Shown piece by piece: positions 1-10,608 of a DNA stretch of 64,000 nucleotides. The stretch covers positions 111,142,502 through 111,206,501 of the forward strand of contig OY757907.1 of NCBI GenBank assembly GCA_963585895.1, in the 5' to 3' direction. The stretch is from Sepioteuthis lessoniana. Taxonomy: Eukaryota; Mollusca; Cephalopoda; Myopsida; Loliginidae. Position numbers and translations under genes: made by a program. Below the pieces are notes generated by a model. It was not told the DNA's origin. It made no database searches and saw only the letters and a program-made list of their open reading frames with translations. Positions within the stretch are counted from its first letter, which is position 1; every line of letters begins with the position of its first letter.

Positions 1-2215
1 GCAATATTGAACTCATAGAGGGAAGAAAACACTAGCTGAAATATTGTTGGAGAATTCTAGTAAAAAAAACAACAACAAATATATATATAAGCTAAGAAAC
101 AATTGAACATGTTATACTAAAATCATTCGGGAAGTTGTCAAGTATTGATCAATCAAATACACAACTTTGTTAATATACTGACTTAAGAGGATTTACAATG
201 CTTGGTGGTAGGGAAAATATTTAGTCGAATCCTTACTAAGGACAAATATTAGTATACAGTGATATACTAAAACTAAATACAACGAAAAGAAAGACGAGCT
301 TATTTATACACTCAAAAACATTAATGTTATTTTATTTTTTATACACACAATATACATACTAGCGATATTAAAAAAGAAATAATGCACAAACATGTTCCAT
401 CTGCAAGAACTGAAAAAACAGTATGGGGAAGGAGTATAAAATAGAAAAAAAAAGATCTTAGCTGATAAAGGTAGGTAAAAGACAGCCATATGATATTACT
501 GTTTCCTGGCTGGATGAGACAACCTATTTACTATTCGAAGAACAAAGGCGAAAACATGTCAAAAATGGGATTTTAGATCTGTCATGTGACACTCTACGGA
601 CCTTCCAATCCTCTCATTTCTAACTTCAACAATTAAATCCTAAAAAAAGCACCACTTCAGCTAGCTACAATTCAAACATCGGTCATATTTGTTTAGTATT
701 TCTTTCTTCTAACCACGAAGAAAATATGGACTTTAGTTTTTAAAAAATTTTGGGAATCAACAGTATTAAGAAAAAAAAAAATGGAGCAAATAACATAAGT
801 TAATTCTCAATTGGATGGTGAATGTAACTATTTCGAGGATCGACTAAAAAGATCATAGGATGATCAACATGCTCATATGGAGTGTGACCAAATGAGATTT
901 ACTTTGAAACACTTTTCTTGGTTGGTAGTGTTTTATGGCATATCAACATTTTTACTTTAATGCTGTTTGCACACAGTTAAATGGTTTCAAGTACTGCAAA
1001 CACTAATAATTCTATTCGATATTAATTGTTTTTTTCTCATAGTTAAATTTGGTAACAATCACTTTGCGTCCACATACTTCGAGTACCGGAGTTGCAGTGC
1101 TTGTATCCCATTGGTCAGAAAGTTATCGGCTGATATGATGTCATCATATAAACTTTTTGACCATTATCATACATTTCTATTTAATATTTTGAACATTATC
1201 GCAAAAATAACGGAAATTTTCAGGCATGGGTTATTCTGAACAACCAACAGAAATAATTCGACGTCAACGATTTTTCGTTCATATTTGCGGAATTATCAAG
1301 CAGAAACTACTTTTTAGTGTTTTTTTTCTCCGTACTTTCTTCTAATTTACTATTCCTATGGTTCCAGTCCAGAACTACACTAAAAATCTTGATACGTACG
1401 ATGGTAAGTCACAAAGTAAAGCCATTTTCTTTAGTACAGGAATAATAACCAACATTGGAACATATATCCTACATCAAAAGGAAGCTGGTCCTCAGTGAAT
1501 CTCATCCTTACATCTCACTCGTCGTTTTCTTATTCTGAGCCTCGTCAGAATCTCAATGTATACTTCAGAGTTTATTATTTCTTCTCGAGGCAAGTTTTCA
1601 ATCAGAAAAACAGTTAAAAGAATTTTACAAGGCAGAGATACATACTCTAATTCCAAAGTGAAACATTTTTATAGAAAGAAACGGTGACTATGCTAAGAAG
1701 TATGGATGTGATCCACCAAGGACATGTTCCTGTGTCAGTCATTATTCCAATACCAAAGAAAAGGGTATTACTTTGCGACTTACCCTCGTATACCCGTTTT
1801 ATTTAGAGGGCAGGTATTTTATTTCTTGACGCTATCGGTCTTTGCAACAATATTTCATTATTTCGTTTTTAGAGTTCTCTCAACAATGTGCTTGGGTCAA
1901 AGTAAACGGCGAACTTTTTTTTAACGCTTTTCTCCATCGATTTGAATAAGTTTTTGATTTATCCTGTCAAAGTTAATGAAAACTCTAAACAAATAAACAT
2001 TTCGAGAGAAGTTCCTTTTTGACATTAACAGTTAAAATCTTCACCTGTTCATTTCTGTCAATAGAATTTTAGAATTTTCCTCAGGTGGTCTCATTAATAC
2101 CTGTTCTGCTTTTCTAATGAAGATACTCTCATAGAAATTCCAAGAATGTGTTGACAGCAATGGTAAATATGTAAAAACTATCTGAAATTCTATCATAAAA
2201 AGGTACATCAATAAT
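1..2215. other. Unassigned AT-rich DNA, no gene seen
   Basis: No feature is supportable apart from a 40-base fragment near 930-955 resembling the tail shared by families F and E (a TGGCATATCAA motif). The small open frames here, up to 90 codons, show no domain, have AT-driven codons and lack a good start context. Confidence 0.6.
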
Positions 2216-2468
2216 AGAGTGTTCGCCAATGGCCCGGGTGACAGAGGTTCTATCCCAGGTCGAGTCATACCAAAGACTAAGAAAAAAAAAAAAAAAAAAA
2301 AAAAAAAGGGTCCTTGATACCTTCTTGCTTAACACTCAGCATTATAAGGTAGGGATCAAGGGTAAAGTGAAGCAATCCAGGAAAAAAAAGTTGCGTCCTT
2401 CCTTTACACCTCAGTGTAGTAGCTATTGAAAAAGGAGCCTTCGGGTCACCCTCGACTACAGTCGTCTC
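2216..2468 (+). mobile_element. tRNA-derived SINE, family A copy 1
   Basis: The left end carries a tRNA-like head with a box-B-like segment (GGTTCTATCCC, 2245-2255), followed by the family A body and the 3' end ending near GACTACAGTCG. A run of 26 A (2282-2307) has expanded where other copies have only about six, so this copy looks unstable. It is truncated at the 5' end, starting at AGAGTGTTCGCC. With the next, oppositely oriented copy it forms a tail-to-tail inverted pair. The families involved are transcribed by RNA polymerase III and copied by a partner LINE; the autonomous partner is not identified here. Confidence 0.8.
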
Positions 2469-2498
2469 TGTATGTATGTGTATATATAAGTAAGTAAA

Positions 2499-2745
2499 GT
2501 TGGCGACCATAGTCGAGGGTGACTCGAAGGCTCCCTTTCAGATAGCTTACTACACCAAGGTGTAGGGGAGGGCGCGACTCCTTTCCCTGGATTGCTCCAC
2601 TTTACTCCGTATCTTATAATGCTGAGTGTTAAGCAAGGAGGCATCAAGTACCATTTTTTGAGTCTTTGGTATGACTCGACCTGGGATTGAACCCAGGTCT
2701 CCCGGGCCATTGGCGAACACTCTACCCGCTAGGCCAATATACCGG
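2499..2745 (-). mobile_element. tRNA-derived SINE, family A copy 2 (inverted partner)
   Basis: This copy is full length. On the minus strand it begins with a tRNA-like head containing GGGTAGAGTGTTCGCC (box-A region) and GGGTTCAATCCCAGG (box B, near 2685-2699), and ends at GACTATGGTCGCCAAC. Its body matches copy 1 closely, in opposite orientation and only about 30 bases away, so a transcript of this place could fold into a long duplex. A TA/CA microsatellite abuts its head. Confidence 0.85.
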
Positions 2746-2750
2746 ACATG

Positions 2751-2752
2751 TG

Positions 2753-2789
<37 letters not shown>
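2751..2789. repeat. (TA)n(CA)n microsatellite
   Basis: Alternating TA units pass directly into CA units next to the 5' end of the family A SINE. Confidence 0.95.
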
Positions 2790-3589
2790 CCCGTACCTAG
2801 TTAGCCGAGTATATTTTAGTTTCCCCTTATTTTGCTCGTAATAATACTCAGCATCGTAAATTAATGTTTTTTTTAGTGATATTTCAGTATCACACTTCTA
2901 CAATGTATTTTGATAAAGCAATATATAAGTAAACTTCACACACACTTTTCCATGATTATTCTAAAAAAAATAAAATAGAATAAAATAAAATAAATAAAAA
3001 AAATTAAAAAAAAAAAACGATTTCTTTTTAGATATTTCTTGGATTTCTCTATTTATTCCATCTCCCTTGCCACAACAATCGCTAACTTCGATACTTGTTA
3101 TTTTCTTCTTCTATGAAACGTCTTCTCGTTGAGAAGTGATCTCGTGAAGCCGAGATCTCCGTAATGAATAAACAAAACAACAACAAAAAAAAAAAAAAAC
3201 AATTTTTTTTTCTCCAATTTTTCCGACACGATTCAAAAATACCTTGTAAACACAGTTATAATTGGTACAGAGCAAAACATTTTTCTCTCTATTTTGCAAA
3301 GCAGACAGAACAGCTGTTTTGCCGGGCGATATTTCACAGGCCACATGTGTCTAGACTCTCACAACGCAAACATTTCACTCCACTCTTCGACTAAGCGGCA
3401 CAAGAGATAAATTAATCTGTAAATGGACCGTGAAGTCTGCGTACGTCTGTGCGAGTATTCACGTATACACTGGCTCATATACAATTAAACATATTTACTG
3501 ACAAGAATTCCATTTTCAGCAGTAATGTGACATAACGTTGTTTGTAAAAAAAACCCTAACGGCGTTGGAGAGCGACACAGAATCGGATT
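2790..3589. other. Unassigned DNA with A-rich patch
   Basis: No gene is seen. At 2963-3017 there is an A-rich simple tract of AAAATA-like units; at 3185-3212 a poly-A run passes straight into poly-T. Confidence 0.6.
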
Positions 3590-3725
3590 AATGCCAGGTG
3601 CCCAGCAAGAAGCAAGCCTCACAGGAAAGTGGAGGTGTCAAAATAGTTCCAGTTCCGTCGGCATTCCTCGTGAGATACATCAGGCACGGAGCAATAAATC
3701 CAGCCCTTACATATTTTAAGCAAGG
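3590..3725 (+). repeat. Dispersed repeat, family K copy 1
   Basis: The segment around 3659-3720 shares a core (CAGGCACGGAGCAATAAATC) with two other places in the window (5225-5350 plus, 35905-36075 minus). The element class is unknown; it may be the body of another SINE. Confidence 0.55.
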
Positions 3726-3800
3726 GTGCTGGAGCTGCCCGGAGAGAACACCACAGTACGTACTAGGTTTTAACAGCTTTTTTTTTTTTTTAATGGAGAA

Positions 3801-3958
3801 CAGCTGATTTGAATTGTTTTCCTTTTCTTAAACTGGTAGCGTTACCCAGATTAAAGAACCCAATCTGCCTTACCATCTACGAAAAGTTAGAGAAGGGTGC
3901 TGGAAGAAGAGAAGGATTTGTGCCTTTCCCAAAGACGTTTGCACCAAGGGAAATGCAG
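3801..3958 (-). mobile_element. SINE family B fragment
   Basis: This is the middle of family B in minus orientation. It shows the motifs TTTTCCTTTTCTTAAACTGG and AAAGAACCCAATCTGCC, also found in the copies at 7.65 and 27.47 kb. The tRNA-like head and the extreme tail are missing. Confidence 0.65.
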
Positions 3959-4081
3959 AAGGGTTTCATTTGAAACAAAGCTGCATCATTGATACTGACA
4001 TTTTGATTTTCCCTCTACTCTGCTTCCCATTCAGATAAAGAAACAGTTTCATTTTTGCAAAGGCAAATATGTCACCTCACT

Positions 4082-4170
4082 GATTGATTTTAATGGCATA
4101 GGAACCCGTCTAGGGTTGTTCATGCTAAGAGGTTAAGGAATCGCATTCATCGAACGTTTTATAATTTACA
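4082..4170 (+). repeat. Family E, left portion
   Basis: The segment GAACCCGTCTAGGGTTGTT and GAGGTTAAGGAATCGCATTC matches the left part of the longer family E copies at 28.24 and 33.42 kb. The right part resumes at 4474, so the element seems split by the SINE between them. Confidence 0.55.
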
Positions 4171-4253
4171 TTTTTCCGCAGATGTTTTTAATAGTTTTGT
4201 CCAATTACACTATCATATTCCAATCTAATACTAATAGTTTATACATAATATAA

Positions 4254-4473
4254 ATCGAGGGCGACCCGAAAGCTCCCTTTTCAATAGCTACTACACCGAG
4301 GTGTAAGGGAAGGGCGCTACTCCTTTCCTTGGATTGTCCCACTTTACCCTTAGGATATACCGTATAATGCTTAGTATTAAGCAAAGAGGTATCAAGTACC
4401 CTTTTTTGAGTCTTTGGAATGATCGACCTCGGTCACCCGGTCCATGGGTGAACATACTATCTACTAAGCCAGT
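4254..4473 (-). mobile_element. tRNA-derived SINE, family A copy 3
   Basis: The minus-strand family A body has the TACACCTCGGTGTAGTAGC region at the left and a decayed tRNA-like head at the right (GGTCATTCCAAAGACTC nearby). It is more diverged than the 2.5-kb copy and lies inside a family E element, so it is the younger of the two insertions. Confidence 0.75.
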
Positions 4474-4610
4474 CAAGTCAGACCATGGAGTAATGGCAAT
4501 GAAGGGATACTCTAGAACAGGAGCCTCACTATCAGAATCAGTTTGGCGCCATACAGAGGGCAACCTTTCAGGGGGAAATTTTAACCCTCTGCAGAGGTTA
4601 TAGTTAAGGT
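4474..4610 (+). repeat. Family E, right portion
   Basis: It carries the family hallmarks in order: GGAGTAATGGCAATGAAGGG, GGAGCCTCACTATCAGA, and AACCCTCTGCAGAGGTTA. No coding capacity is apparent. The class is unknown. Confidence 0.65.
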
Positions 4611-4641
4611 CTTGTTAGCACAACCGCCAGAACGCAGAGTT

Positions 4642-4756
4642 GTAATTTACTAAGCTTTTTACTTAGATGTGGCACGTGGCCGCATAAATTGGGCGCCTAA
4701 TGAGACTCAGACTCACTCGTGATGGTTTGCTAACCGTAACACCACCCGAGGCGCCC
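4642..4756 (-). mobile_element. tRNA-derived SINE, family C
   Basis: On the minus strand: GGCGCCTCGGGTGGTGTTAC (box A area), then GAGTCTGAGTCTCATTAGGC (box B area) and a tail including AGCTTAGTAAATTAC. About 115 bases, the usual size of the family here. The head folds like a tRNA acceptor/T-arm pair at sequence level (GGCGCC at both flanks). Confidence 0.8.
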
Positions 4757-4950
4757 GGAAGTACGGAGAGTTTCTAAGAATAGAATGCCTGAATCCATCT
4801 AGAGTTTTAAAGTAAATAGCAATGTGTAATATCTGTAGATATGGAAGTATCGCAGTTATTTCAACATTTATATGATAAAATGTGCAGAAAAATATTTCGA
4901 ACTGTCTAAAATGTTATACTTCCCGAAGAACTAATGCTAAAATAAAAATA

Positions 4951-5048
4951 TATTTACCTAACCCCTTCGCTACGAAGAGAATGTGACAAGTTCAATGTTT
5001 AAGCCAAGTACACAGGTTTGAAATTAGACTTTTCTTGCTCTTAAACTG
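4951..5048 (-). mobile_element. SINE family B, tail fragment
   Basis: Minus-strand tail of family B (TTTACCTAACCCCTTCGCTA, then ATGTGACAAGTTCAATGTTT). Only the last third of the element remains. Confidence 0.6.
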
Positions 5049-5199
5049 AATGTTAAAAAGCAAAGATTTCTTCGTATATTCCCCATCGTGGCAGAAGCTA
5101 ATTGATAAATCTATACCTTTCCTTAAAAGCATTTGTACCAAATCGACATGCAAACAATATCGTCCAGGACACAATTTATCTGACTTCCTATTATGTCAG

Positions 5200-5350
5200 A
5201 ATATGGCACAAGGCCATTCTGTAGTGGGGGCCAAGCATGAATCGAAACTCACACGCGGCAGGTGCAAAAAAATACTTGACCCCGTCGACATTCCCTTTAT
5301 GGGGTGCCTCAGGCACGAAGCAATAAACTTAGTTCTACCAGCAGGCAAAG
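5200..5350. repeat. Family C fragment joined to family K copy 2
   Basis: At 5205-5257 the sequence resembles a minus-strand family C piece (ATGGCACAAGGCC, then ACTCACACGCGG). From about 5258 it matches family K, with GGTGCCTCAGGCACGAAGCA as its clearest part. A 151-codon open frame spans this place but consists of these repeats, so I do not call it a gene. Confidence 0.5.
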
Positions 5351-6516
5351 AATTGAGGTCAAGATATCAGAGTTCGCAAACAACCACCCGGCATAAATGC
5401 CGAACTGGAACACGAGGGTTGCTCATTCTATTTCCTACAACAATAAACATGGCGTCAAGGGCACTTTTTTTGTCTCTCTCTCACAAATGTACAAAAATAA
5501 AATAAAGCAAAAAAAAACAGATCTTCATTTATTCATAGTCTGGATTATTTGCCAACGACAAACGTTTATTTTTTTTTTTCATTTGAAAACAAACCGGTAA
5601 ACTTGTTAAATGAAACAAATATTTGTTTGTCATCCACAGACTGTTTCGTTGTATCACAACTCTTCAGTGCGACTAGACACGCGAGATGCTTTAAACTGGG
5701 ATCCAAACCCGGCTGATTTTGCTTCAGTCATATATATTACCTTTTAGCGTAAATGAAGGAATTTTACGTATATATCTATTTACATATACGCTAGCGGAGT
5801 GCTCAATTCACGCTAATACTTGGTGTAATATATTAAATCATATTTCCAAACGTAAGGATCTCACATCGACTCTCGAAAATGACAAGTTGAATACAGGCTA
5901 GGCACAGAAGATGAACCAGAAAACTAAGAGAAAAGATAACCTTATTCATAAAATTGCACGCAAGCATGTTGTTCCATCCGTGCGTAAAACTTAGGAGCTT
6001 GCAATAGGGCTAACGATCTCAAACAGAAGGCAAGAGCCATTATTTTTAAGCCAATACAGCTGCTAACTAATATTATGTTGACTGTGACAGCAGGAAGATG
6101 TCGTTATCATTAACTACCACAGCCACTAAAGCCTTATGATGGAAACTGGTGAAGATGAGAGTTGGAAAAGGATTAGAAATGGTAGTGGTGGATGGAGAGG
6201 CTCTATGTACAACAGGAGTTGCGCATGCGCGCGTGCTCTGATACAGAGTGTGGAAGTTTTCTCCAGCTTAACACAGTCCACTTGTATTAGAAGAAACGAG
6301 GAGGAGGAGAAGGTAAGGGCTCGCTAAATGCAACTATCATATTGCAAGCGGTATCGATCGTTTGTCAGCCCACCTCGCGAATCTGTTCCCCTTGTTGGAG
6401 GGGAGGGTCATTATCACTACACGTAAAAAGAGAACGGAATGCAATGATTATAAATACTGTATCATAATTATCATCCTATAGTCTCAAAATAAATAAATAA
6501 AAAACCTCTTTCTACT

Positions 6517-6560
<44 letters not shown>

Positions 6561-6720
6561 TTTCTGCTTAAAATTCAATTATAATAAGTAAACTTAAGTT
6601 ATAAAACAAATACCAAATATCCTAGCATATAAATCAACTTTTCAATTTTGATTAATTAATTAACTACTGACAGTATCCCCTGCAAAAGTGTAAGACTTCC
6701 ACGAAAATGAGAAGTCTAAA
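5351..6720. other. Unassigned DNA
   Basis: No gene is seen. A pure AT microsatellite occupies 6523-6556. A GC-richer patch near 6215-6240 holds alternating purine-pyrimidine (GCGCATGCGCGCG). Confidence 0.6.
6523..6556. repeat. (AT)n microsatellite
   Basis: About 17 AT units. Confidence 0.95.
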
Positions 6721-6721
6721 A

Positions 6722-6862
6722 TATGACACTTAACTGCGTCTGATAGTGAGAACAGCGTTAAGGAGAATCTGGAGAAATTTAGTACTTTTTTTTTTATTGC
6801 CATTACTCCCAGGTCCACTAATCCGAAGTGGTTGTACCTGTCCTGGTCGTATCGATGGTTTA
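6722..6862 (-). repeat. Family E copy
   Basis: Minus orientation: CATTACTCCCAGGTCCACTA matches the other minus copies at 20.4, 22.1, 25.9 and 37.4 kb. The outer parts have decayed. Confidence 0.55.
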
Positions 6863-7320
6863 AAGATTGTTCCTGTTCAATAGGTCCGTGTGCAAAATAC
6901 AACAAAAAAATAAACACCTAAAAACCTCTTAAAGAACTACTTGAAAAAAAAAAATGTTAATATTAACGTACAAAGACGATTCCCAAAGTTCTTGGCATTA
7001 AATAGCCCAAGATGTGTTGATATCCCGTTAAAAAATCAGTTATTACAAAATCATAAATTTATGGGTTAATTTCGATACCAAGTGTTGCACGTAATATCTA
7101 GTTATGTTTACACAATTCAACTTGACGAGTTCTTTGAGAAAATGACAATTCTGCAAACTCCATTAAAGCAGCTGTCCATTATTATTTTCAGTCTTCTATT
7201 TTGAAAGAAGTAAAAAGGTACTAATTAGCATTGCTTTTTTTAAATTTTTTTTTTTTTATCTATTCTTAAGAACATAGAAAAAAAGTTAAAATTACGTTTA
7301 GCACAACAAACCCCATGAAA

Positions 7321-7446
7321 TAATCGGTTCTAACAGCGGTCGATGATGATATCGATGCTTCTATTTAGGAAGTAGTAAAAGCTTAATTAGCATTGCATAG
7401 TTATTTGTTACATCACGATCAGATTCAAATTGGACAGGAAAATACC
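7321..7446 (+). repeat. Family H copy 1
   Basis: Contains CAGCGGTCGATGATGATAT and AAATTGGACAGGAAAAT, which recur in the same order at 17.9, 39.84, 59.66 and 61.6 kb. All copies are on the plus strand. No match to a class that I know. Confidence 0.55.
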
Positions 7447-7575
7447 TTTAAAAAAAAATATGTTGCTCTAATTAATCTCGTTGTGATGTGCCATTTTTGC
7501 GAGGTTAGGGTTCTGCATCCCCTATATAGATAACACGGGGATTTAGATGTATAGCGTGACGCTTAACCTTTTCTG

Positions 7576-7607
<32 letters not shown>
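7576..7607 (+). repeat. Poly-A tract, 32 bases
   Basis: An uninterrupted A run, not clearly the tail of a recognisable element. Confidence 0.95.
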
Positions 7608-7609
<2 letters not shown>

Positions 7610-7653
7610 CAACCTATACACGAGTATATACAATACTAATTCACATCTAAAGT

Positions 7654-7934
7654 CATTTACCCAACCCCTCCGCCACGAGCACGATGTAACACAAGGCCTA
7701 TTTCTAAGCAGAGTTCACCTGGTTTAACTTCAGTTCTTTCTCCCAGATCGGTTGGCTTACCAATGCTCAAAAAGCCAATCTGCCCTTCTATTTACCCATA
7801 ACTGAGTGAACGAGGGAGAGAGAGAGAGAGAGAGAGATTGGATTCATGCCTTTCCAAAAGGCACCAAGTGAAGTGCAATTTGCCTCGACCCTGATTTGAA
7901 CTTTGGTCACCGATTCCATTACGCTCAGCAGAAC
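7654..7934 (-). mobile_element. SINE family B copy
   Basis: Nearly full-length minus copy: tail (CATTTACCCAACCCCTCCGC) at the left, decayed tRNA-like head near 7890-7934. A (GA)n run at 7816-7838 interrupts the body at a position that is not repetitive in the young copies, showing microsatellite growth within a SINE. Confidence 0.7.
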
Positions 7935-8149
7935 TTCTATAAAATAAATTCTATTTTTAACTTTCAATGATAATTTTTTTTGGACGTAATCAATTAAATA
8001 CCTTTATTTCTCTCTCTCACACACACACACACTTAAAAAAAAAAAAAAAAGAAAAGAAAAAATACCCATTTCTTCATGATGGTAACTCATGAGTAAACGA
8101 CGACGATAGCAGAACACCAAAGTCACACCAACTGTAGTCATTTGATAAG

Positions 8150-8195
8150 CGTTTTGCTCTGATGTGACACAAGGCCATATGAATAAAGCACCCAA
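8150..8195 (-). mobile_element. SINE family C fragment
   Basis: Contains GTGACACAAGGCCATATGAA and CACCCA, as in the young family C copy at 20.09 kb. The 5' half is missing. Confidence 0.5.
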
Positions 8196-8204
8196 TTGTA
8201 GTTA

Positions 8205-8390
8205 GTGTGCTTGGAACGGTTTCCCAATAATCAGAAAAAGGACTGGAAGAATGGAAACGATCGAGACAACAGCGTTGTTGAGATCGACCAAAACACGGAA
8301 GAGTCCTGAACAGATTTGCTGTCACTCAGACTCCAGTGAAAGAACGCCAGTAAACGGTGGTGTGAAAAAACTTGCAAGGATTAAAATAAC
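8205..8390 (+). repeat. Family R copy 1
   Basis: Starts at CTTGGAACGGT and ends at AGGATTAAAATAA. The same landmarks, and TTGCTGTCACTCAGACT between them, recur at 24.95 and 44.21 kb, and in reverse at 63.2 and 63.5 kb. One frame gives RFAVTQTPVKERQ, close to RLAVT in copy 2, so it may derive from a coding sequence such as a LINE 3' end. I cannot name it. Confidence 0.6.
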
Positions 8391-8409
8391 AAACAAACAA
8401 AAAAAGAAT

Positions 8410-8413
<4 letters not shown>

Positions 8414-8442
<29 letters not shown>
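8414..8442 (+). repeat. Poly-A tract, 29 bases
   Basis: It follows family R copy 1 by about 25 bases and could be part of its 3' tail, but the intervening sequence is also A-rich. Confidence 0.9.
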
Positions 8443-8445
<3 letters not shown>

Positions 8446-9395
8446 ATATGAGACTTGTATTTTTTTTTATTGGCATAATACGACAGAGACGGAGAAAATG
8501 AAAAAATAAATAGATCATTGTTGTTTTGCGACTCTATCTAATTGGTAGATAGGAGATATCTCGCTCTTAGGAGGACACACGACCCCGCCTGACGCGAACA
8601 TCTTAATTTTTATTTTAGCATTATCAACAACAGGTGGAGGCATCATCTCATTGAATATAATATAGGCAGTTATAACACTGTAAACACACACGCACCCACA
8701 AAATAGAAGATAGGAAAGAGAGGAACGACTTTGGAAGGAAAGGTGTTAAAAAAACAAAACAAAACGAAATAATTAAAATAAAGAAAAAAATTAAAGAGAG
8801 AACGAAAGAGAGAGAAGAATTAATAATTGAAGAGATAGTAAAGATAAAAGGAAGGAGTGTTAAGTGTGTCGTAGGAAACGAAACGAAGCAGTAAGGGCTG
8901 CAACGCCATTCATCTAACATCATTGAAGATTATTAATTATTCACACACTTCGCTCCGTTTCTTCCCGTTCCCACTTTTGTTCCAACCCGGTCTTACATTT
9001 TTTTTTTGCTTGGAGAAATCGCGTAATAGAGACAACGGCAAAACCTCACGCAGGTTTCTGTCAAGGACTGGGGACCCCACTCATCGCACGTTTAGAGAAA
9101 ACCCCCTTGTTTCTTGTGCAGGGGAGGGCTGTGGGTGAAGGGTGGAGAGGAGATTTCAGTCAGCGATCATTGAGTAATGTTCAATTCGATATTCAACATA
9201 TCTCGACCAATAAATTTCGCTGTTATGATGGACGAGTCTCAGTTAGCGGTGAGAAGGAAATTTATGGAATTGCATAAGTAAACTGAAACAATATAGATAG
9301 AAAGGAAATATATTTATTTATAATAAATGTATATGTGCGCGCGCACATTTACGTACATAAATAAATAAATCTTTGATTTGTTTATACTCTCTCTC
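8443..9395. other. Unassigned DNA with a CpG-richer patch
   Basis: The stretch 8930-9260 has more C, G and CpG than its surroundings. It ends with a short open frame (ATGATGGACGAG at 9225) followed by a donor-like GTGAGA at 9249. This may be a small exon or promoter, but nothing confirms it. Confidence 0.3.
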
Positions 9396-9419
9396 GTGTG
9401 TGTGTGTGTGTGTGTGTGT
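9396..9419. repeat. (GT)n microsatellite
   Basis: Twelve GT units, preceded by a short CT run. Confidence 0.95.
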
Positions 9420-9657
9420 ACGTAGCAAGCCCATGAAGGTGGATCAATAAATCCCTGACATATTTCTACAGTGTATAGTCCCGTAAGATAGTTGCAGCAG
9501 CCTAATTTACCTTCATTAATTATCTTGGCATACAAATAACGAGATATTTTGTCAAGATTTCTAACGAAGAGACTGAATACAAGGGAAATATAATGCATTC
9601 TTTATTTTTCTGAAAAGGCACTAGGAAAAGGGAATATCAACCTTAACTGCAAATCAG

Positions 9658-9773
9658 GACACCTCGGTGGTGTAATAGTTAGCAAGTTAGACTAGCAAAG
9701 CTTCACGAGTGAGTGAGAGTCTCATTCATGCGGCCTCGAGCCATATCTAAGGAAAAGTTTAGAAAATTACAAC
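9658..9773 (+). mobile_element. SINE family C copy
   Basis: The tRNA-like head has CGGTGGTGTAATAGTTAGCA (box A) and GAGTGAGAGTCTCATTCATG (box B region). The tail ends with AAGTTTAGAAAATTACAAC, the usual family C end. Confidence 0.8.
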
Positions 9774-9800
9774 CTTAGCAGCAAGTCGAATGCTTCGCGA

Positions 9801-9821
9801 GTGTGTGTGTGTGTGTGTGTG
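9801..9821. repeat. (GT)n microsatellite
   Basis: About ten GT units, directly downstream of the SINE tail. Confidence 0.9.
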
Positions 9822-10164
9822 GTAAGGACACTCCCATGCCTCCAACATGAATTTAAATTTTAAGATAGGGAAGCAAGCACGTGAGCACAAACACAGTGGC
9901 AAGAAAATCCGCCCAACTCCCTGGTGAGAGTAAAGGTCGCTTTGGATGACCAGAGAGGGCTTGTCGCAGTCACTTTCTGAACATGTAAATTTTAGCAGTT
10001 GCAATGAATTTGAACCGTTTTTTTTTATCAACTGCCACACCGACTTACCTCCCTGAAACCGATTTCAAAATTATCACCAACGCTATTAATTTCGAAGTTA
10101 CATTTGTAAATAAAATCCGCAAATAAAATAACCCTTCAACGTAAAAAACAAGTTATTCATGCAT

Positions 10165-10258
10165 ATTCAGTTTAGTGCGATACCCAGGACACTTGTTTGT
10201 GTGGGGGTATTCTTAACCCTGTGCAGAGGTACAATTGGTGTATTCTACAGCCCAAGTA
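10165..10258 (+). repeat. Family E fragment
   Basis: Contains ATACCCAGGACACTTGT and AACCCTGTGCAGAGGTA, the right third of family E. Confidence 0.55.
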
Positions 10259-10329
10259 CATCTCGATTACTAATATTTAAAAAATAAAAAAAATAAAATA
10301 AGATTAAAATTTCTGGATTCAGTTTCTTT

Positions 10330-10554
10330 ATTTAATGGCATATCAATCTTTGTAGATTATTTAATGCCAAAGCCATTCTCCTAGAAGAACAGTAGTGGTA
10401 CTATTTAACCCATAGCTGGGAGGATAAGGGGTTCAATACCTTTCCCAAGGGTATTTGCCCGGAAGTGAACGTAATAGCGAGACTGGAGTACCAACTGTCT
10501 CACCACGATTACGCAGTCCATCGCTTTAACCATTACACCATGAGGACACCCCCT
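10330..10554 (-). mobile_element. tRNA-derived SINE, family F copy 1
   Basis: On the minus strand the head reads GGGTGTCCTCATGGTGTAAT (box A), GGTACTCCAGTCTCG (box B region), and the tail ends with a small hairpin, AATAATCTACAAAGATTGAT next to ATGCCATTAAA. The same tail hairpin occurs in the other F copies and, in a variant, at the left end of long family E copies. Confidence 0.8.
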
Positions 10555-10608
10555 TAAAATTTCTATTTTCTTCTAAACCAAAATGATATTAGCATTTTAT
10601 TTTCATCA

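Noticed and set aside
5050-5505. 151-codon open frame, the longest in the window
   Set aside because: It runs through a family C fragment and a family K copy, shows no domain and no gene-like codon use. Repeats explain it.
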